64,000 bases of DNA from Ascaphus truei (taxonomy: Eukaryota > Chordata > Amphibia > Anura > Ascaphidae): assembly GCA_036426205.1 (NCBI GenBank), contig CM071568.1:115237504-115301503 (forward strand). Reading direction: 5' to 3'. Positions 1-11,737 of the stretch are shown in pieces. Positions within the stretch are counted from its first letter, which is position 1; each line of letters begins with the position of its first letter. The position numbers and the translations under genes are program-made. Under the pieces are notes generated by a model. The model searched no databases, was not told the origin of the DNA, and worked only from the letters and a program-made list of their open reading frames with translations.

Positions 1-1146
1 AATGTATTTTTTATTTTTTAAAGCTTTTTTAAACTTTGGTAGCCAAAGTTATGGAGGATTTTTACAATTTGTAGCTTATTTATGAAGCTATATTTAGTTA
101 AACCGTTAAATAGAAGTTGATTATATGCTTTAATTACGCAGAGAAAAGAAAGCGTTTTCAATTTAACAAAATGCAAATAAATAAAACTGTTACTTTAAGG
201 GAGATTGAATATTTCTAAGGAATCTTACGATAATAATCGCAAGTTTATTTTTTTTTAATACTTATTACACGGAACTGCACCGTTAACGTCACCATTGCAA
301 CTGACTCCAAACGTTGTAATATTGATCCTGTCCTGGTTTTGTATTTTCTCATCTGTTAGCAAATTATGTTTAATAGCACGAGGGAAAAAATACTGGCACT
401 GGTCTATAGCACACTCTGACTGGGGCTTGTTTCTAATATTTAATTGAGTGGGAGCGTCTGGCCACTTCAGCTTATAGAAAAAAGCCTCTTCGAATCAGTT
501 GGCAACTATAAAGATGACATCCTTTTTTAAATATACGGTCACACTCGTGAACATAAGAACAACTTTAGGATTGCAGAAGTTAAGAAGTTAATCACATGCT
601 TTGTAACATCAAAAGGAGGCCAATAGAGTTTCAAATGAGGAATCAAGACAGTGGTGACCAGGCTGAAAATGACAGAACGAATAAACAACACCATGCATGT
701 TGGTAATCTTGCTCCGCACAATTGCTTCTTTGTTTGCATAATGTATGCAGCCTAAACGAGTCATTGTATATGTAATGAGTTCATCTGCAAACTCAGAACC
801 CACTCTTCTTTGCTTTGGAACATAATTGGATTTGCAATAATTGAAAGCACTCAGGCAGGTAACAGTATGTCTCCTTTTCTTAATGTGCTTCTTAGTTTTA
901 AGATATGTCTAATAGGTTCAAATGCCCCCAAAACCTATTAAATGACATACTATTAAATGGCAAATTCCATTGGCTGTACAATATGTGCTAGGTTTATGAG
1001 GGGATGGTTAAAGCAAATCGCCTTACTGCATTGTCTTCTAAAACAAATGTAACCATGCTTAAGGAAATGATTTGCCTGCTACTGTTTTCTAATACAGTAG
1101 GTAGTAAATTTCTATTTCTTCTGGCTTGCTTCTGGGCCCTAAACGG
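1..1146. repeat. 1.1-kb duplicated segment, copy A
   Basis: This segment is repeated in the same orientation at 26739-27875, about 26.7 kb downstream. Over the first 340 bases, read by eye, all differences are 1-3 base insertions or deletions, mostly in homopolymers, and I found no clear substitutions. The similarity ends at a GT microsatellite in both copies, and the left limit lies beyond the window edge. No coding sequence is recognisable in it. It lies in TSHZ1 intron 1. It is either a recent segmental duplication or an assembly artefact. Confidence 0.9.
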
Positions 1147-1243
1147 GTGTGTGTTGATGTGGTGTGTGGTGTGTGTGTGTGTGTGTGTGTGTGTGTGGTG
1201 TTGTGTGTGTGTGGTTGTGTGTGTGTGTGTGTGTGGGTGTGTG

Positions 1244-1282
<39 letters not shown>

Positions 1283-1289
1283 TGTGTCA
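1147..1289. repeat. (GT)n microsatellite
   Basis: This is about 140 bases of interrupted GT dinucleotides, with GTGG and GTTG interruptions. It marks the right end of the duplicated first kilobase. Confidence 0.97.
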
Positions 1290-1962
1290 ATCAAGTGTTT
1301 CCTGTATCCTTATCCCACCTTGTCTTTATTATAGGGCAAATACTTACAGGGCTATCACACACAAACGGTCTCCCATTCAGAAGCCCCATAGAAATGCAAT
1401 TTGTACATCATATTCACACACAAAAAGCATGTAATTGTTTTCTTTTAGCATAGCTTAAGGAAGTAATCACAGTTTCTATAAGGGAGCCAATTGGATTGTT
1501 TAATTGGGCTGTAGGACTGGACTGCACTTTTAATATATAGTTAATTGTTCTGTGCATACATGCTGCTACTGTCACCTCCATATTCTGACTTGCAGCCTTG
1601 CAAGTATAACTAAGTAATTGTACTGCAAATAGGGCAGACATTTTGTACCAAAAAGCCCAAGAAGCTGAGTTGAAACAGCTCAATAAATTGCAATAAAATA
1701 TTATTTTATTGTAAACCCTTTACATTTTTTTTTCTTTAAATACTGCAAAACACTGTCATTATGTTTTGATAAATTCCACCTCCAGAAGCAGGAATATGTG
1801 GAATTAGTGGATAGTGCAGTTTCCAAGAGGAATACATAGCACATGCAGATCACATAAGTGCAAAACAATTATTGCCTGAAACAATGTTTATATCAACCAA
1901 TGCTTCCTCATCAGCTGATACCATGCATGCAATGTTCTGTGTACAAACCACTTCATACAAAT

Positions 1963-1989
1963 ATAATAATAATAATAATAATAATAATA
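1963..1989. repeat. (AAT)n microsatellite
   Basis: This is a perfect trinucleotide run of about nine units within intronic sequence. Confidence 0.95.
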
Positions 1990-4309
1990 GCTTTACTAAT
2001 GACCACATTTCTATTCTTACTTCTAAGGTCTTACTCCTTCACTGCCAGGAAGGTGGGAAATCGTTGCAGAGCAGCTCATTGCTAGTCTCCAGCTAGGGAG
2101 GGATTAATGTGTCTTCTTATTGAGGATTAATGTTTTTTGGGCACTAAACACTGATCCTTTTAAAGCAGGAGACATAACGGATCAAATTTGGTCATTGCTA
2201 AAAGCACTAAACTGTTATAACAAAGAATATCATTTTGGTAGAGAACACCTTTTTCGACTTTGCACAACTTTGAGGTGCAATACAGCCACAAGGTCAAGAT
2301 CACACTTTCTCTCCCTTTTTTAAGTCTGGGTTTTTTTTTTTTTAAGTATTAGTGGGTACTAAAGGTTTAGTAGTACCATAAATTGTCTTTCTTGTCAGTC
2401 AAACAGTAAAGGCAGGATTTGATGCAGGCTTCTGGTGATGGATTATAAATCATTCAAGATTAAATTACTAGATAATTTGGAAATTTAACAGTTTGCATTT
2501 TACGCTTTCAATTGTTTTGCTGACTTGCACGTTTTATGGTCGTCCTGGAATTTATTAAGAGTCTCGAAGACATCTATCACCTCTTTCCTCCTCATTTTCC
2601 GTTGGGCACATTTTCACAGGAAGAAGAAGAGTTGCAACTGTGATGCCTGCATTAGCTGCTCCAAAAAAGATTGCTATATTCCCATTGACATGCAGTGCAT
2701 TACCATAATTGGCTTTTCTACATGATAGGACAGAGGAAATAATAATGTCATTTTATTTACAGCCAAAGTGTCCCTTTATGAGACTTCCCCAAGTTTCTGC
2801 CATGCTGTGTAGGTCAAATGACATCTTTTGATCAGTCCTGTCCAAAGGCATCAAAGCTGAGTGGCATGTAATGGAGACCTAGTGACAAACCAAATCTAGA
2901 AAAGAAATAAGACTGCCAGTTTCCCATTAAACAGCCTGCTAAACAGCACAGCCTCCCCGTGTCGGCTATGAAACCATTCTGACCACCTAAATAAGGAGAA
3001 TGAAAGGAGGCTGAATTGGACATTAGTACTACAAATGACTGTGGTGATTGCCACTATTTCCCTCCTCCAAAATAAAAAGCACAAAAATCAGCAAGCAAGC
3101 CATGCGAGTTACAGTTAGACAGATCTTCTCCCATTTCATTTACGTTCTGCCACTTGCTGGTTTTCTGATCTGGTTTATTTAGGTTTGACATCAGCCAAAT
3201 GGTGTAGCAGGATATCTCTGACAGGTATTCCTACTGATTTAACAAGTTGCAGACCTTCTGAAAAGATAGATCTGCCACAGAAAGGCTTTTATTTTTCTCT
3301 GTTCCGTTTTGAATTTGCACAAGGTTTTATGGTACATTTTAAACTTTGCGTGCTTTAGCGATTTACTTTTGGAATTTTGCAGTGGGAATTGTATGTGCAT
3401 TTTATATGCAATTGAGCAAGTGCTAGTCCTATAATCATTTTTGGTGAGAAAATAAGACTTGTGCTGTTGTTACTTGCTGTGTGGCTAAATAATCACACTT
3501 TGTATTTGAACTAACATTCTTATTCAACTGTGAAAGACACAAAGAGTATTGTGCAATGATCTATCTAGCATTAGATATGCAAGTTCACTTATTTAGGTTT
3601 AGTCATTTAACAACTCCAAATGTTTTCTGGTTTCTTTAAAACCATACTTCAGGGTTCTGACTCCCTAGAATGCTGTTATTTTAAAAACATTAATATTATC
3701 AAGACATATGACTTATACAATATAAATCGATATTATATAAAAAGATGAGGTCCATTTTTGCATCATATTGTTTTCTGTGAAGAAAGCCATTTATTTTCAC
3801 AATTAAGGGTGGTAGAGTTGCTTTTGTGGAAAGGTTTTGAGATGCCCACACTTTGTCTATGTACACCAGATGAAGTTACAGTCACAGGAGACCAAGACAA
3901 TTTACACAGGATCGCAAGTGCCAGACAGAACGAAGAAGTTAAATAAAACCAATTTATCGGTCCCAGAGACAACAAGAGAAACACAATACAAGGTTTTAGG
4001 TTCAAACTCACCAAAAAGGGATACAGGGGGAATCCTAGCACACTAGTAGCTGGTCGCCACTTTGGAAGACATACTGGGTAAGCCTACCGAACGCAGAGAG
4101 TCTCTGGGTAGAACGGTACCGTAGGGATGCTAGTTGCATTGTAGCAAATTTAAATGTCACACTAGAGCCTCGTTCTGGATCTGTGTCTCCGGCAAAAACC
4201 TCGTAGTAAAACAGCAACTGTGTCTGGTGTCTTGATGTAATCTAACCAACTGTAATCGGCAGAGGTTTACATATTTTCCCAGGCTCAATCTAAAAGTATG
4301 GAAGACTGG

Positions 4310-4460
4310 GTGCCGAACAATCAGAGCACGGAACCTACATGCCAGCCAACCACAGCACGGATTCTATGCCGGCCAATCACAGAGTGAGGTTTCGCCTATG
4401 ATGGGCCAACCAGGGCTATGGGAGGTTAGAGTGCTTTAGGACAACCAATGGGGTGGGCTT
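4310..4460. repeat. imperfect tandem repeat with CCAAT boxes
   Basis: A unit of roughly 30 bases recurs about three times, each beginning GCC and containing a CCAAT or CCAAC core followed by CAGAG or CAGCACGG. Exact CCAAT boxes occur at 4373-4377 and 4445-4449. Such clusters are typical of retroelement LTR promoters. No LTR ends or TATA-to-polyA organisation could be confirmed, so the element identity stays open. Confidence 0.4.
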
Positions 4461-6439
4461 AAGGAGAGCAGGAGATTCTAAGTGACCAGTGGGAACTGAG
4501 TCAGTTGGGACTAGGCCCCAGGCCTCAGTTTCCAGTTTCAGCCTAATAGAGGCCTCAGAGGCTGGGATGCACAATGGCTCGGCTTTTGGGAGTTACTTTT
4601 CTCCACACCTGAGTCAACACCCCTCCCCATTCCTCCAGTGTCCCAAGTACTTCACCAAGCCCACATTGACATAGCTGGCCCAGACCTTTGTGTGCTTGCT
4701 GTCTAGGTGAAGTACATGAGCCAGCACACAAAGGAGTAATCGAATATTTTACATTATGTATGCATGTGGGAATAAGCTGTCACAGGGCACATAGTATCAC
4801 ACACATCAGCTATTTTGACTGTAATAAGATGGTCTTTTTAAACAAGAACTCTGGCATTCGTCTTGACTGGTAGGTGCACTGGCCGGACTTAACCTTAAAT
4901 ATGCTAGCTTAAATATGCCCCTACCGTCACAGTCACATTTTAGGATAGTTTTGTGGTGGCACAAGCAGGAAAACAATCCAGGCAAATATACAAAAGAATA
5001 TGAAAGGGGGAGAAAAACACAACTGAAATTTTAACTATCAATGCTGCAATACATGGCTTAACACATTGTGATGGATAGACTAATTTCTGACTTGTATTGA
5101 TTATAAAAGTAATGAGAGAAGGGTTTAGTAACAGGGATTTTGAATGCTCCGTTCCTTGTCTCCGAGAGATTTTAAGTGATTCATGTAATTTTGTAGACTT
5201 GTAGTTAAAGCAGTAATGACCCCTAATTTACCCCCCTCCCTCACCTTCCCCCTTTTACATCATTAGACCTGACGGGATTCCTTCAGAGCTGAAGGACTCG
5301 GAAGAATACTTACCTTTGAAGTTATCTGGATTACTTCACGATTTTTTTTTTTAAGTGTATTTAAACGGCTGTCCAATAGGAAGCCGAAACCGAGGATGTT
5401 GCTTGAAATTTGAGGCCCATTTTGATTCCACTGACGGGAGCTATAAACATGGTTACGTCACCGTTAAGTATGTCAGGAAACCCCTGGTTCCCATTCTGTA
5501 AAAAAACAAATGGGGAGGGGGAGTAAAAATAAAATAAACGGATTAGACGGGATTGCTGCTTTAACTCTTGTTGACTGTCTTGAAGAAGCAGTTGTAAAAA
5601 TCTAACTGTATCAAAGAGATTCCCTTTTGCTAGTTTGTGTAAGAAAACCATGAGGGAAACTAACTATATATTAATCCCTCCTGTGCACCTTTAACACAAT
5701 GACTTGTCTTTTTAATCAAATACTCAACAATAAAAACGTCTCTGGGGAAAGTAACTACCCTTATTTAATATAGGGCACTGGTCTAAGTGGTGTCCTTCTG
5801 TGTTCCAACTCTACAGAACATAAGAGAATATATAGCCAGAGTAGGATAAAATATTACACTGCATATTGTTGTGGTTTATATCATCATAGAGTCTGGCTCA
5901 AATGTGGAATATTTTGTTTTCATGCGTAAAAAAAGAATGTAAGTTCCAGCTAATAATATATTTAAAAAAATGGAGGATGAAATTCATTTGCCTGCTGAGT
6001 TCATTCTCTTGAAGCCTAAGGCACCTTGGCCCTCCAGTCTTTGTCTGCCTGATCTCTGCTGTTCTCAATAATGCAGCAAACCTTTCTTCCACCAAAGTGT
6101 CACATGTCTTGGTGAGCCATGCCAGCCCCTATCTGAAGTGACAACCATCTTTGAGTACCAGCTTCTTAAATGACTTCTCTTTCATCAGACATATTGGAGA
6201 AATAACATTTCCGACAAGCTGATTTTCTTTCTTCTCCCCTTTTTGCCTCTTTGTTTTTCCCTTTATTTCTTCCTATGATTTTTCAGCTCCACTGTAAATA
6301 ATCAGGAAAGGAAGAGATTTGCATGAATGTTTCACTTGCTGCATGCAAAGGTAACAATCTAGTTGCCCCCAAAAAACTATTGTTTCCAGGGGGTCCTTAA
6401 ACTCGCATCCAGACCTTTTAAGCCGTATAGTCCGAAGGT

Positions 6440-6472
6440 GAAGAAGAAGAAGAAGAAGAAGAAGAAGAAGAA
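6440..6472 (+). repeat. (GAA)n microsatellite
   Basis: This is an uninterrupted run of about eleven GAA units, a purine tract of the kind that can form triplex DNA. Confidence 0.95.
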
Positions 6473-8925
6473 TTCTCAGATAAGTTTTTGCCTGGAATTA
6501 GTAATAGGAGAAAGTGTTTTACTGGCAGTGAACTGGAGTTAACCCTTTCATTGCTGCAGGCGCTATCAGTGGAGTGATGTGGTGGTGAAGTACTTGTGGG
6601 CTTAAATGCTTATGAAAATACACCTCCACTGTTAAATCCATAATCGGTCAGCAAAACTGAGGCAGAACCGTTATTTGTCATGAGAAGTGTATGGGAATGA
6701 TGCATTCATTCCTTGCAGCAACCCCCCTATTAGGTTGCAAGGTCAAAGGCATGTAAAGACTGTGCCTGTATTGCAGACATAGCAGACCTAATTGTTCCTG
6801 CTGATAACGCAATTTATCGCATTGTTACGCAGAATCTCAGAATTTTCGTAGGATTCAATAGCTGTAATAACGGTGCAGAATATCACAGACTATCCCATCA
6901 TTAGGTGACGGAGGGAGGAATAACCTTTACTACATCTGTATGTAAGCCGTGGTCGGTTGTCTTTGTATTTTGAGTATCAGATTATATCATAATCTGAGCA
7001 TGGATTCACTTTTTGTGTCCCTTGGTTGCTTTATACATTTACCATGGCGCTACCTTTAGAAAAGCCATATTTTGTCTCTACTTATTTATGTACGCAGTTG
7101 CACAATGACAATAAATACAAATTAAAATAATCGAATTACTTCAAATAATTACAAATTAGTTCCTTAAGAAAATGTTAAGTGAGTTTGTATGCCCTGTAAA
7201 TACTTACTTTTTTTTAACCTCATCACTTGTATAACCAAAATATAAATTTACTGCTACTACTTTTTAATATTAAAGTTCTGCATCCCTAGTCTAAAAATAG
7301 ATCAGCTTTAACTAGATAAATTTTATCTGTATGTTGTGTATTGAATCTCCTGGCTTTGATGGCTAACAGGGGAAATGCAGTTGCAAATTTCCGGGTGTTC
7401 AGCTTTAGCACTAATCTAAATTGTGGGAACCAGAAATTACATCCGAAACCTTTAAAAATTGACCAGTGTAAAATCGGGTGTTACTTTTAATTAAGCTTAA
7501 ATCTCTGTAAATGTTGAACAAAAACATTTGTATTAAAGCAAAACATATTTTTACAGATCATTTTTTCAGAAATATGGGAGTCTACTTTCCCAGCCTAAAA
7601 TAAAGAGGATAGAAACAATTTTATTAAAGTCTCAAATGCTGTATACTGTATAGCCCCCAAAATCCACCTTCAAACAACACGTGTAGAGAAAACTGTGCAC
7701 AAAAACAAGCACCCCTGAGATACCTGGGAAATATGCAAATTTAAGTCATTTACATATACTTTGCATACAGTACCTAAATTAGCATTATCCAAGGTATCCC
7801 AGGTGTGCTTCTTTTTGTACAGGGAAACGCCTCTTTTTTACAAATCACTAGCACTAACTGTCAGGGGAAAAAATAACCATACAATATTTATCGAGCTTGG
7901 TGCTTCTAGGCCTTTGAGTAAATTATTAAGCTGCATGGTGACATGAAATGTATAAACCGTAATCAATGCACCATAAAATTACAATTTGACACTGATCTAG
8001 TGTCTGCTTTCATGTGATTTTCTTCTTGTACGCTCGCTATCTTCCTTCTTTTTTTTTTTTAATATTCACTTTTTATTCCACTATTTCCATTTTCCACTAC
8101 TTTGCCCCCAACTTGAACTTTACTATGACTCTACTATTTTTGGTTTCTTTTCCGATAACTCTCATTCTCTCTTATTCCACCCTTTGATCTCACTCTGTGA
8201 CTCTTCCCCTCCCACTGTGACTACCTACATTCCTGACTCCCTCTTCTCTCACACTACATTCTCCTCGTCCGTTCCCCTCAATCATCTAAATCTTACATTA
8301 TCTGCCTCTTCTTCCAGTCACAAGGTTTATAGAAGGGTTGTGTTGTTTTTTACACAATGGCTGAATGTTGAATAATTTCCCACCAATAAAATGTGTACCA
8401 GTCTCTCTTCAAATTCACGTACTTACCCTCTAAGCTAAAATAACAACCCTGATCCACACGATATAAGTATTTAATATAATTGCAAAAACACCTGAGAAGT
8501 TATGAAGCAGTTGTTCAAACAACTAAGATCGCAACTCTGTTGGTTTGAAATTCACTTTTTCTGCTGTTTATTTCTCTATGGTGTTCTTACTTGTGTCTTT
8601 TATCTATATATCATGTGAAAAAAATGCACCTCAAAGCTGTCTCTGCACCACAAATATTCATATTTTGCATTGTCTGCTTAAATTATTCTGCATAACATTT
8701 ACAGTTGTCCAGAAAAGACTGCACATCTGTTTCATCAGAGTGAAAAAGGCATCCAGAAGGCATACCGCATTGGCAATTTACAGTATCACTTAAAAGAATC
8801 ACTGTACACTTTGTTGTACTGGAAAACAAAGAAATATGTTTGATTTTAGGTTCCACTATATTTCTGCCTTTTCACTTTTATATCTGTCTTTCATGTTTTT
8901 TTACATGTAATACTCTACCAGATTA

Positions 8926-10532
8926 CAGTGGCGAGAAAAAGTTTGTGAACCCCTTTAGGATTTTCACATATTTTCCATATTTCACACCTAAAATATTATT
9001 TGATCTTAATCTAAGTCCTAATAGATAAAGATAACCTGATCAAACAAATGACACAAAAACATGATACTTTTCCAACATTTATTTTTCCACAAATGATTCA
9101 ACATTTAATATCTATGTGTGAAAACGTATGTGAACCTTTAGATCCAGTACCTGGTGGCACCCCCTTGAGAAGCAATGACTTCAACTAAGCGTTTCCTGTC
9201 ATTGCTGGCCAGTCTCTCACATCGGTTTTGACGAATTTGAGCCCATACCTTCTTACAGAACTGCTTCAACTCCGTGACATTTGAGGGCTTCCATGCATGG
9301 ACAGCTTGGTTCAGGTCCTGCCACAACATTTTGATGGGGTTTAGGTCCGTACTTTGATTAGGCCATTCTATAATGCCGAATTTCTTCTTCTGCAGCCATT
9401 CTTTTGTAGATCTGCTTATATGTTTAGGATCATTGTCTTGCTGCATGACCCACTTTCGCTTCAGCTTTAGCTCATGGATAAATGGCCTTACATTCTCCTC
9501 TAGAGTATTCTGATATAATACAGAATTCATAGTTATACCAATGATGATAAGCCATCCAGGTCCTGAGGCAGCAAAGCAGCCCTAAAACCATCACACTCCC
9601 TCAACCGTGCTTGGTACTTAGGATGAGGTTCTTCTGTTCAAACACAGTGTTTAGTTTTCGCCAAACATAACGTTTCTCATTGAGGCCAAAAAGTTCTACC
9701 TTTGACTCATCTGTGCAGAGAACATTGTTTCAGAAGTCTTGTGGATCATCTATGTGCTCTTTGGCGAACTTCAGATGGGCAGCAATGTTCTTCTTAAAGA
9801 ACAGTGGTTCCCTCCTGGCTATCCTTCCAAGAACACCATTCTTGTTCAGTCTTTTCCTGATAGTGGAGTCATAAACACTCACATTCGCCAAGGCGAGAGT
9901 GGCCTGCAGATCCTTGGATATTACTCTGGGGTTCTTTGTGACTTCTTGGATGATTTGCCTGTTTGTTCTTGGAGAGATTTTGGTAGGACTACCACTCCTT
10001 GGTAGAGTGACTGTGGTCTTGAACTTTCTCCATTGGTAGACTGACAGTAGATTGGTGGAGCCCCAAATCATTAGAAATGGTTTTGTAACCCTTTCTATAC
10101 TGATGGGCATCAATAACTGCTTTCCTGAGCTCCTCAGAGATTTATTTTGATTGTGACATGACATGTTTCCACACCTATACGGTGAATACCAAACCCAGAA
10201 AGTTTCTGATCTTTATATAGGATGGGGCCTCCCAAACTCATACATCAAGATCTACCTAATTATTTACACACCTGATTCTATTTATTCCCTTTAATTTAGC
10301 TGATAAAACCAGGGGTTCACTTACTTTTGCACATAGCTTTACTCTTTATTACTCACTTTTAGTCTAATTCACACATCTTTTTGTTTCAAAAGACATGGAT
10401 TTGGTTAATATAAACCCTATTGGATATTTAATAAAAGACTTGTTTTAATTCAAGAAAGTTATAGAAAAACTATGGAATTGTGTAATTATCATTGGGGTTA
10501 TCTTAGGGTTCACAAACTTTTTCTCACCAGTG
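8926..10532 (-). mobile_element. Tc1/mariner transposon, full length but inactivated
   Basis: This 1.6-kb element has the usual length and layout of a vertebrate Tc1 element. The left end reads CAGTGGCGAGAAAAAGTTTG. The right end, reverse complemented, matches it with two substitutions near the tip. A TA dinucleotide at 8924-8925 is the expected target site. The right flank runs straight into a GT microsatellite, so the second TA is lost. The transposase is encoded on the minus strand and is broken. It lies in TSHZ1 intron 1. Confidence 0.93.
9138..10164 (-). pseudogene. Tc1 family transposase, broken
   Basis: The coding span would give about 342 residues, the normal size for a Tc1 DD34E transposase. 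The N-terminal half (10164 to 9730) holds the paired-like helix-turn-helix DNA-binding region with a GSPTKIS segment. The C-terminal half (9530 to 9138) holds the DDE-fold catalytic domain with the DNDPKH motif (second Asp). The frame is destroyed by a TGA at 9730-9732, where relatives have Trp, by a second TGA near 9600, where relatives have Gly, and by a one-base frameshift near 9575. The position of the third catalytic acid is Lys (NPIKMLW) where active relatives have Glu. The element cannot make active enzyme. Confidence 0.92.
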
Positions 10533-10583
10533 TGTGTGTGTAGTGTGGTGTGTGTGTGTGTGTGTGGTGTGTGTGTGTGTGTG
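10533..10583. repeat. (GT)n microsatellite at the transposon edge
   Basis: Interrupted GT repeats abut the right terminal repeat of the Tc1 element and the end of a CR1 fragment. Confidence 0.93.
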
Positions 10584-11700
10584 CCTCAAGTTCAACCTGT
10601 GCTAAATTTAGACAACAGATGTTTTATCCTATTTCTATACTTACTAATTGACCCAGAGGAAGGCAAACAAAAAACCCCAGTGACATATCATCCTATGATA
10701 TCTCAGAAAGGGGAAAATAAATTCCTTCCTGACTCTAAGAATTAGCAATCAGATTACTCCCTGGATCAACATCCTTCTCATGTTTACTTATTTGGTATAT
10801 CCCTGTAAATTTTTTAACAAATGTTCCAGGACTTGAATATTTGCTATTAGTTCTACATTGTTTGATATTACCAAATCCAGTATTGCCCCTCTCCTGGTTA
10901 GTTCCTAAATAATTTGGGGCATGTAATTGTCTTTAAGCACCCCCCAAAACCTGTTTCCTTTTGTTGTAATGCTAATCTCATTGCCCCAGTCTATGTTTGG
11001 GTAATGAAAAACACCCATTATGCAAACATGACCTAGTTTTGATGCCTTCTCCATTTGCAAAAGTATTTTAGCTTCCTCAATCTATCAGTTATTGGTGGTT
11101 TATAACATACCCCTACAAACATTTTCTTAATACTTTTACCTCCACTGCTAATTTCTATCCACAAAGTCTCTACATTTTCATCATTCCCTTCACAAACATC
11201 TTCCCTTGTAACAGGTTTTAGATCCAGTTTTACATATAAGCATAGTCTACCTCTTCCATTTGCTCGATCCTTCCGAAAAATGGAATAACCCTCTAAATTA
11301 ACTGCCCAGTCATGAGTTTCTTCCCACCATGTTTCAGTAATGCCTATGATATCATACTGCTCCCTTGCAGCTATTAATTCAAGCTCCCCCATTTTATCTG
11401 TCAGGCTTCTTGCATTAATTAGCAATCATGCATTTAAGTTTTTTTCAGCCTGTACTATTATCTTATCTGCTCCTTCTTTTCTGTGCCCACTTGGTTTAAC
11501 CTTTAGAAGTTTTCCAGTATTATCTGTATTTACTATGGATGTCACACTGCTTGTCAAACTCGCACTTGCCACCATTCTACCTCCATAACCCCTTGTATCC
11601 TCCTCTATTCTATTTAGTTTGTTATCTTTTTCATTCTCCTTCCCCCTCCATCCTAGTTTAAAATCTCCTCCAACCTTTTTAACATTCTCCCCCCTAGCAC
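10584..11700 (-). mobile_element. CR1-type LINE fragment
   Basis: Read on the minus strand, this holds a CR1 endonuclease region followed directly by a 3'-end segment whose GAGGAAGGCAAACAAAAAACC block also occurs at the 3' end of the CR1 copy at 56960-59060. The reverse transcriptase that should lie between them is missing, so the copy has a large internal deletion. The 5' limit near 11700 is approximate and merges into an AC and CATA microsatellite. Confidence 0.8.
10830..11700 (-). pseudogene. CR1 ORF2, apurinic/apyrimidinic endonuclease domain remnant
   Basis: From 11425 to 11033 the minus strand encodes an endonuclease start typical of CR1 (NARSLTDK, then DIIGITETWW with the conserved Glu, then a GYSIFRKDR block). 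A TGA at 11426-11428 separates it in the same frame from upstream coding sequence reaching about 11700. Downstream, after a frameshift, a YPNIDWGN-like block follows around 10960-11010 and continues toward 10830. Known CR1 proteins use this domain to nick target DNA for reverse transcription. The copy is dead because of stops, frameshifts and loss of the polymerase domain. Confidence 0.8.
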
Positions 11701-11737
11701 ACACACACACACACGTACATACATACATACATACGTA
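11699..11737. repeat. (AC)n and (CATA)n microsatellite
   Basis: A short AC run is followed by CATA tetranucleotide units at the 5' edge of the CR1 fragment. Confidence 0.9.

Larger units (their letters stand above)
1290..8923. other. TSHZ1 intron 1, largely anonymous sequence
   Basis: No coding region, RNA gene or recognisable transposon was seen here, only AT-rich intronic sequence. It holds an (AAT)n tract at 1963-1989, a (GAA)n tract at 6440-6472 and a CCAAT-rich patch at 4310-4460. The short open frames are uncorrelated with any known protein. Conserved enhancers are possible, because teashirt genes are developmental regulators, but they cannot be recognised without alignment. Confidence 0.7.

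Noticed and set aside
1004..1453. Open frame of about 150 codons through the GT microsatellite
   Set aside because: Its Val/Cys monotony comes from the GT repeat. There is no homology, and the copy B duplicate does not preserve it.
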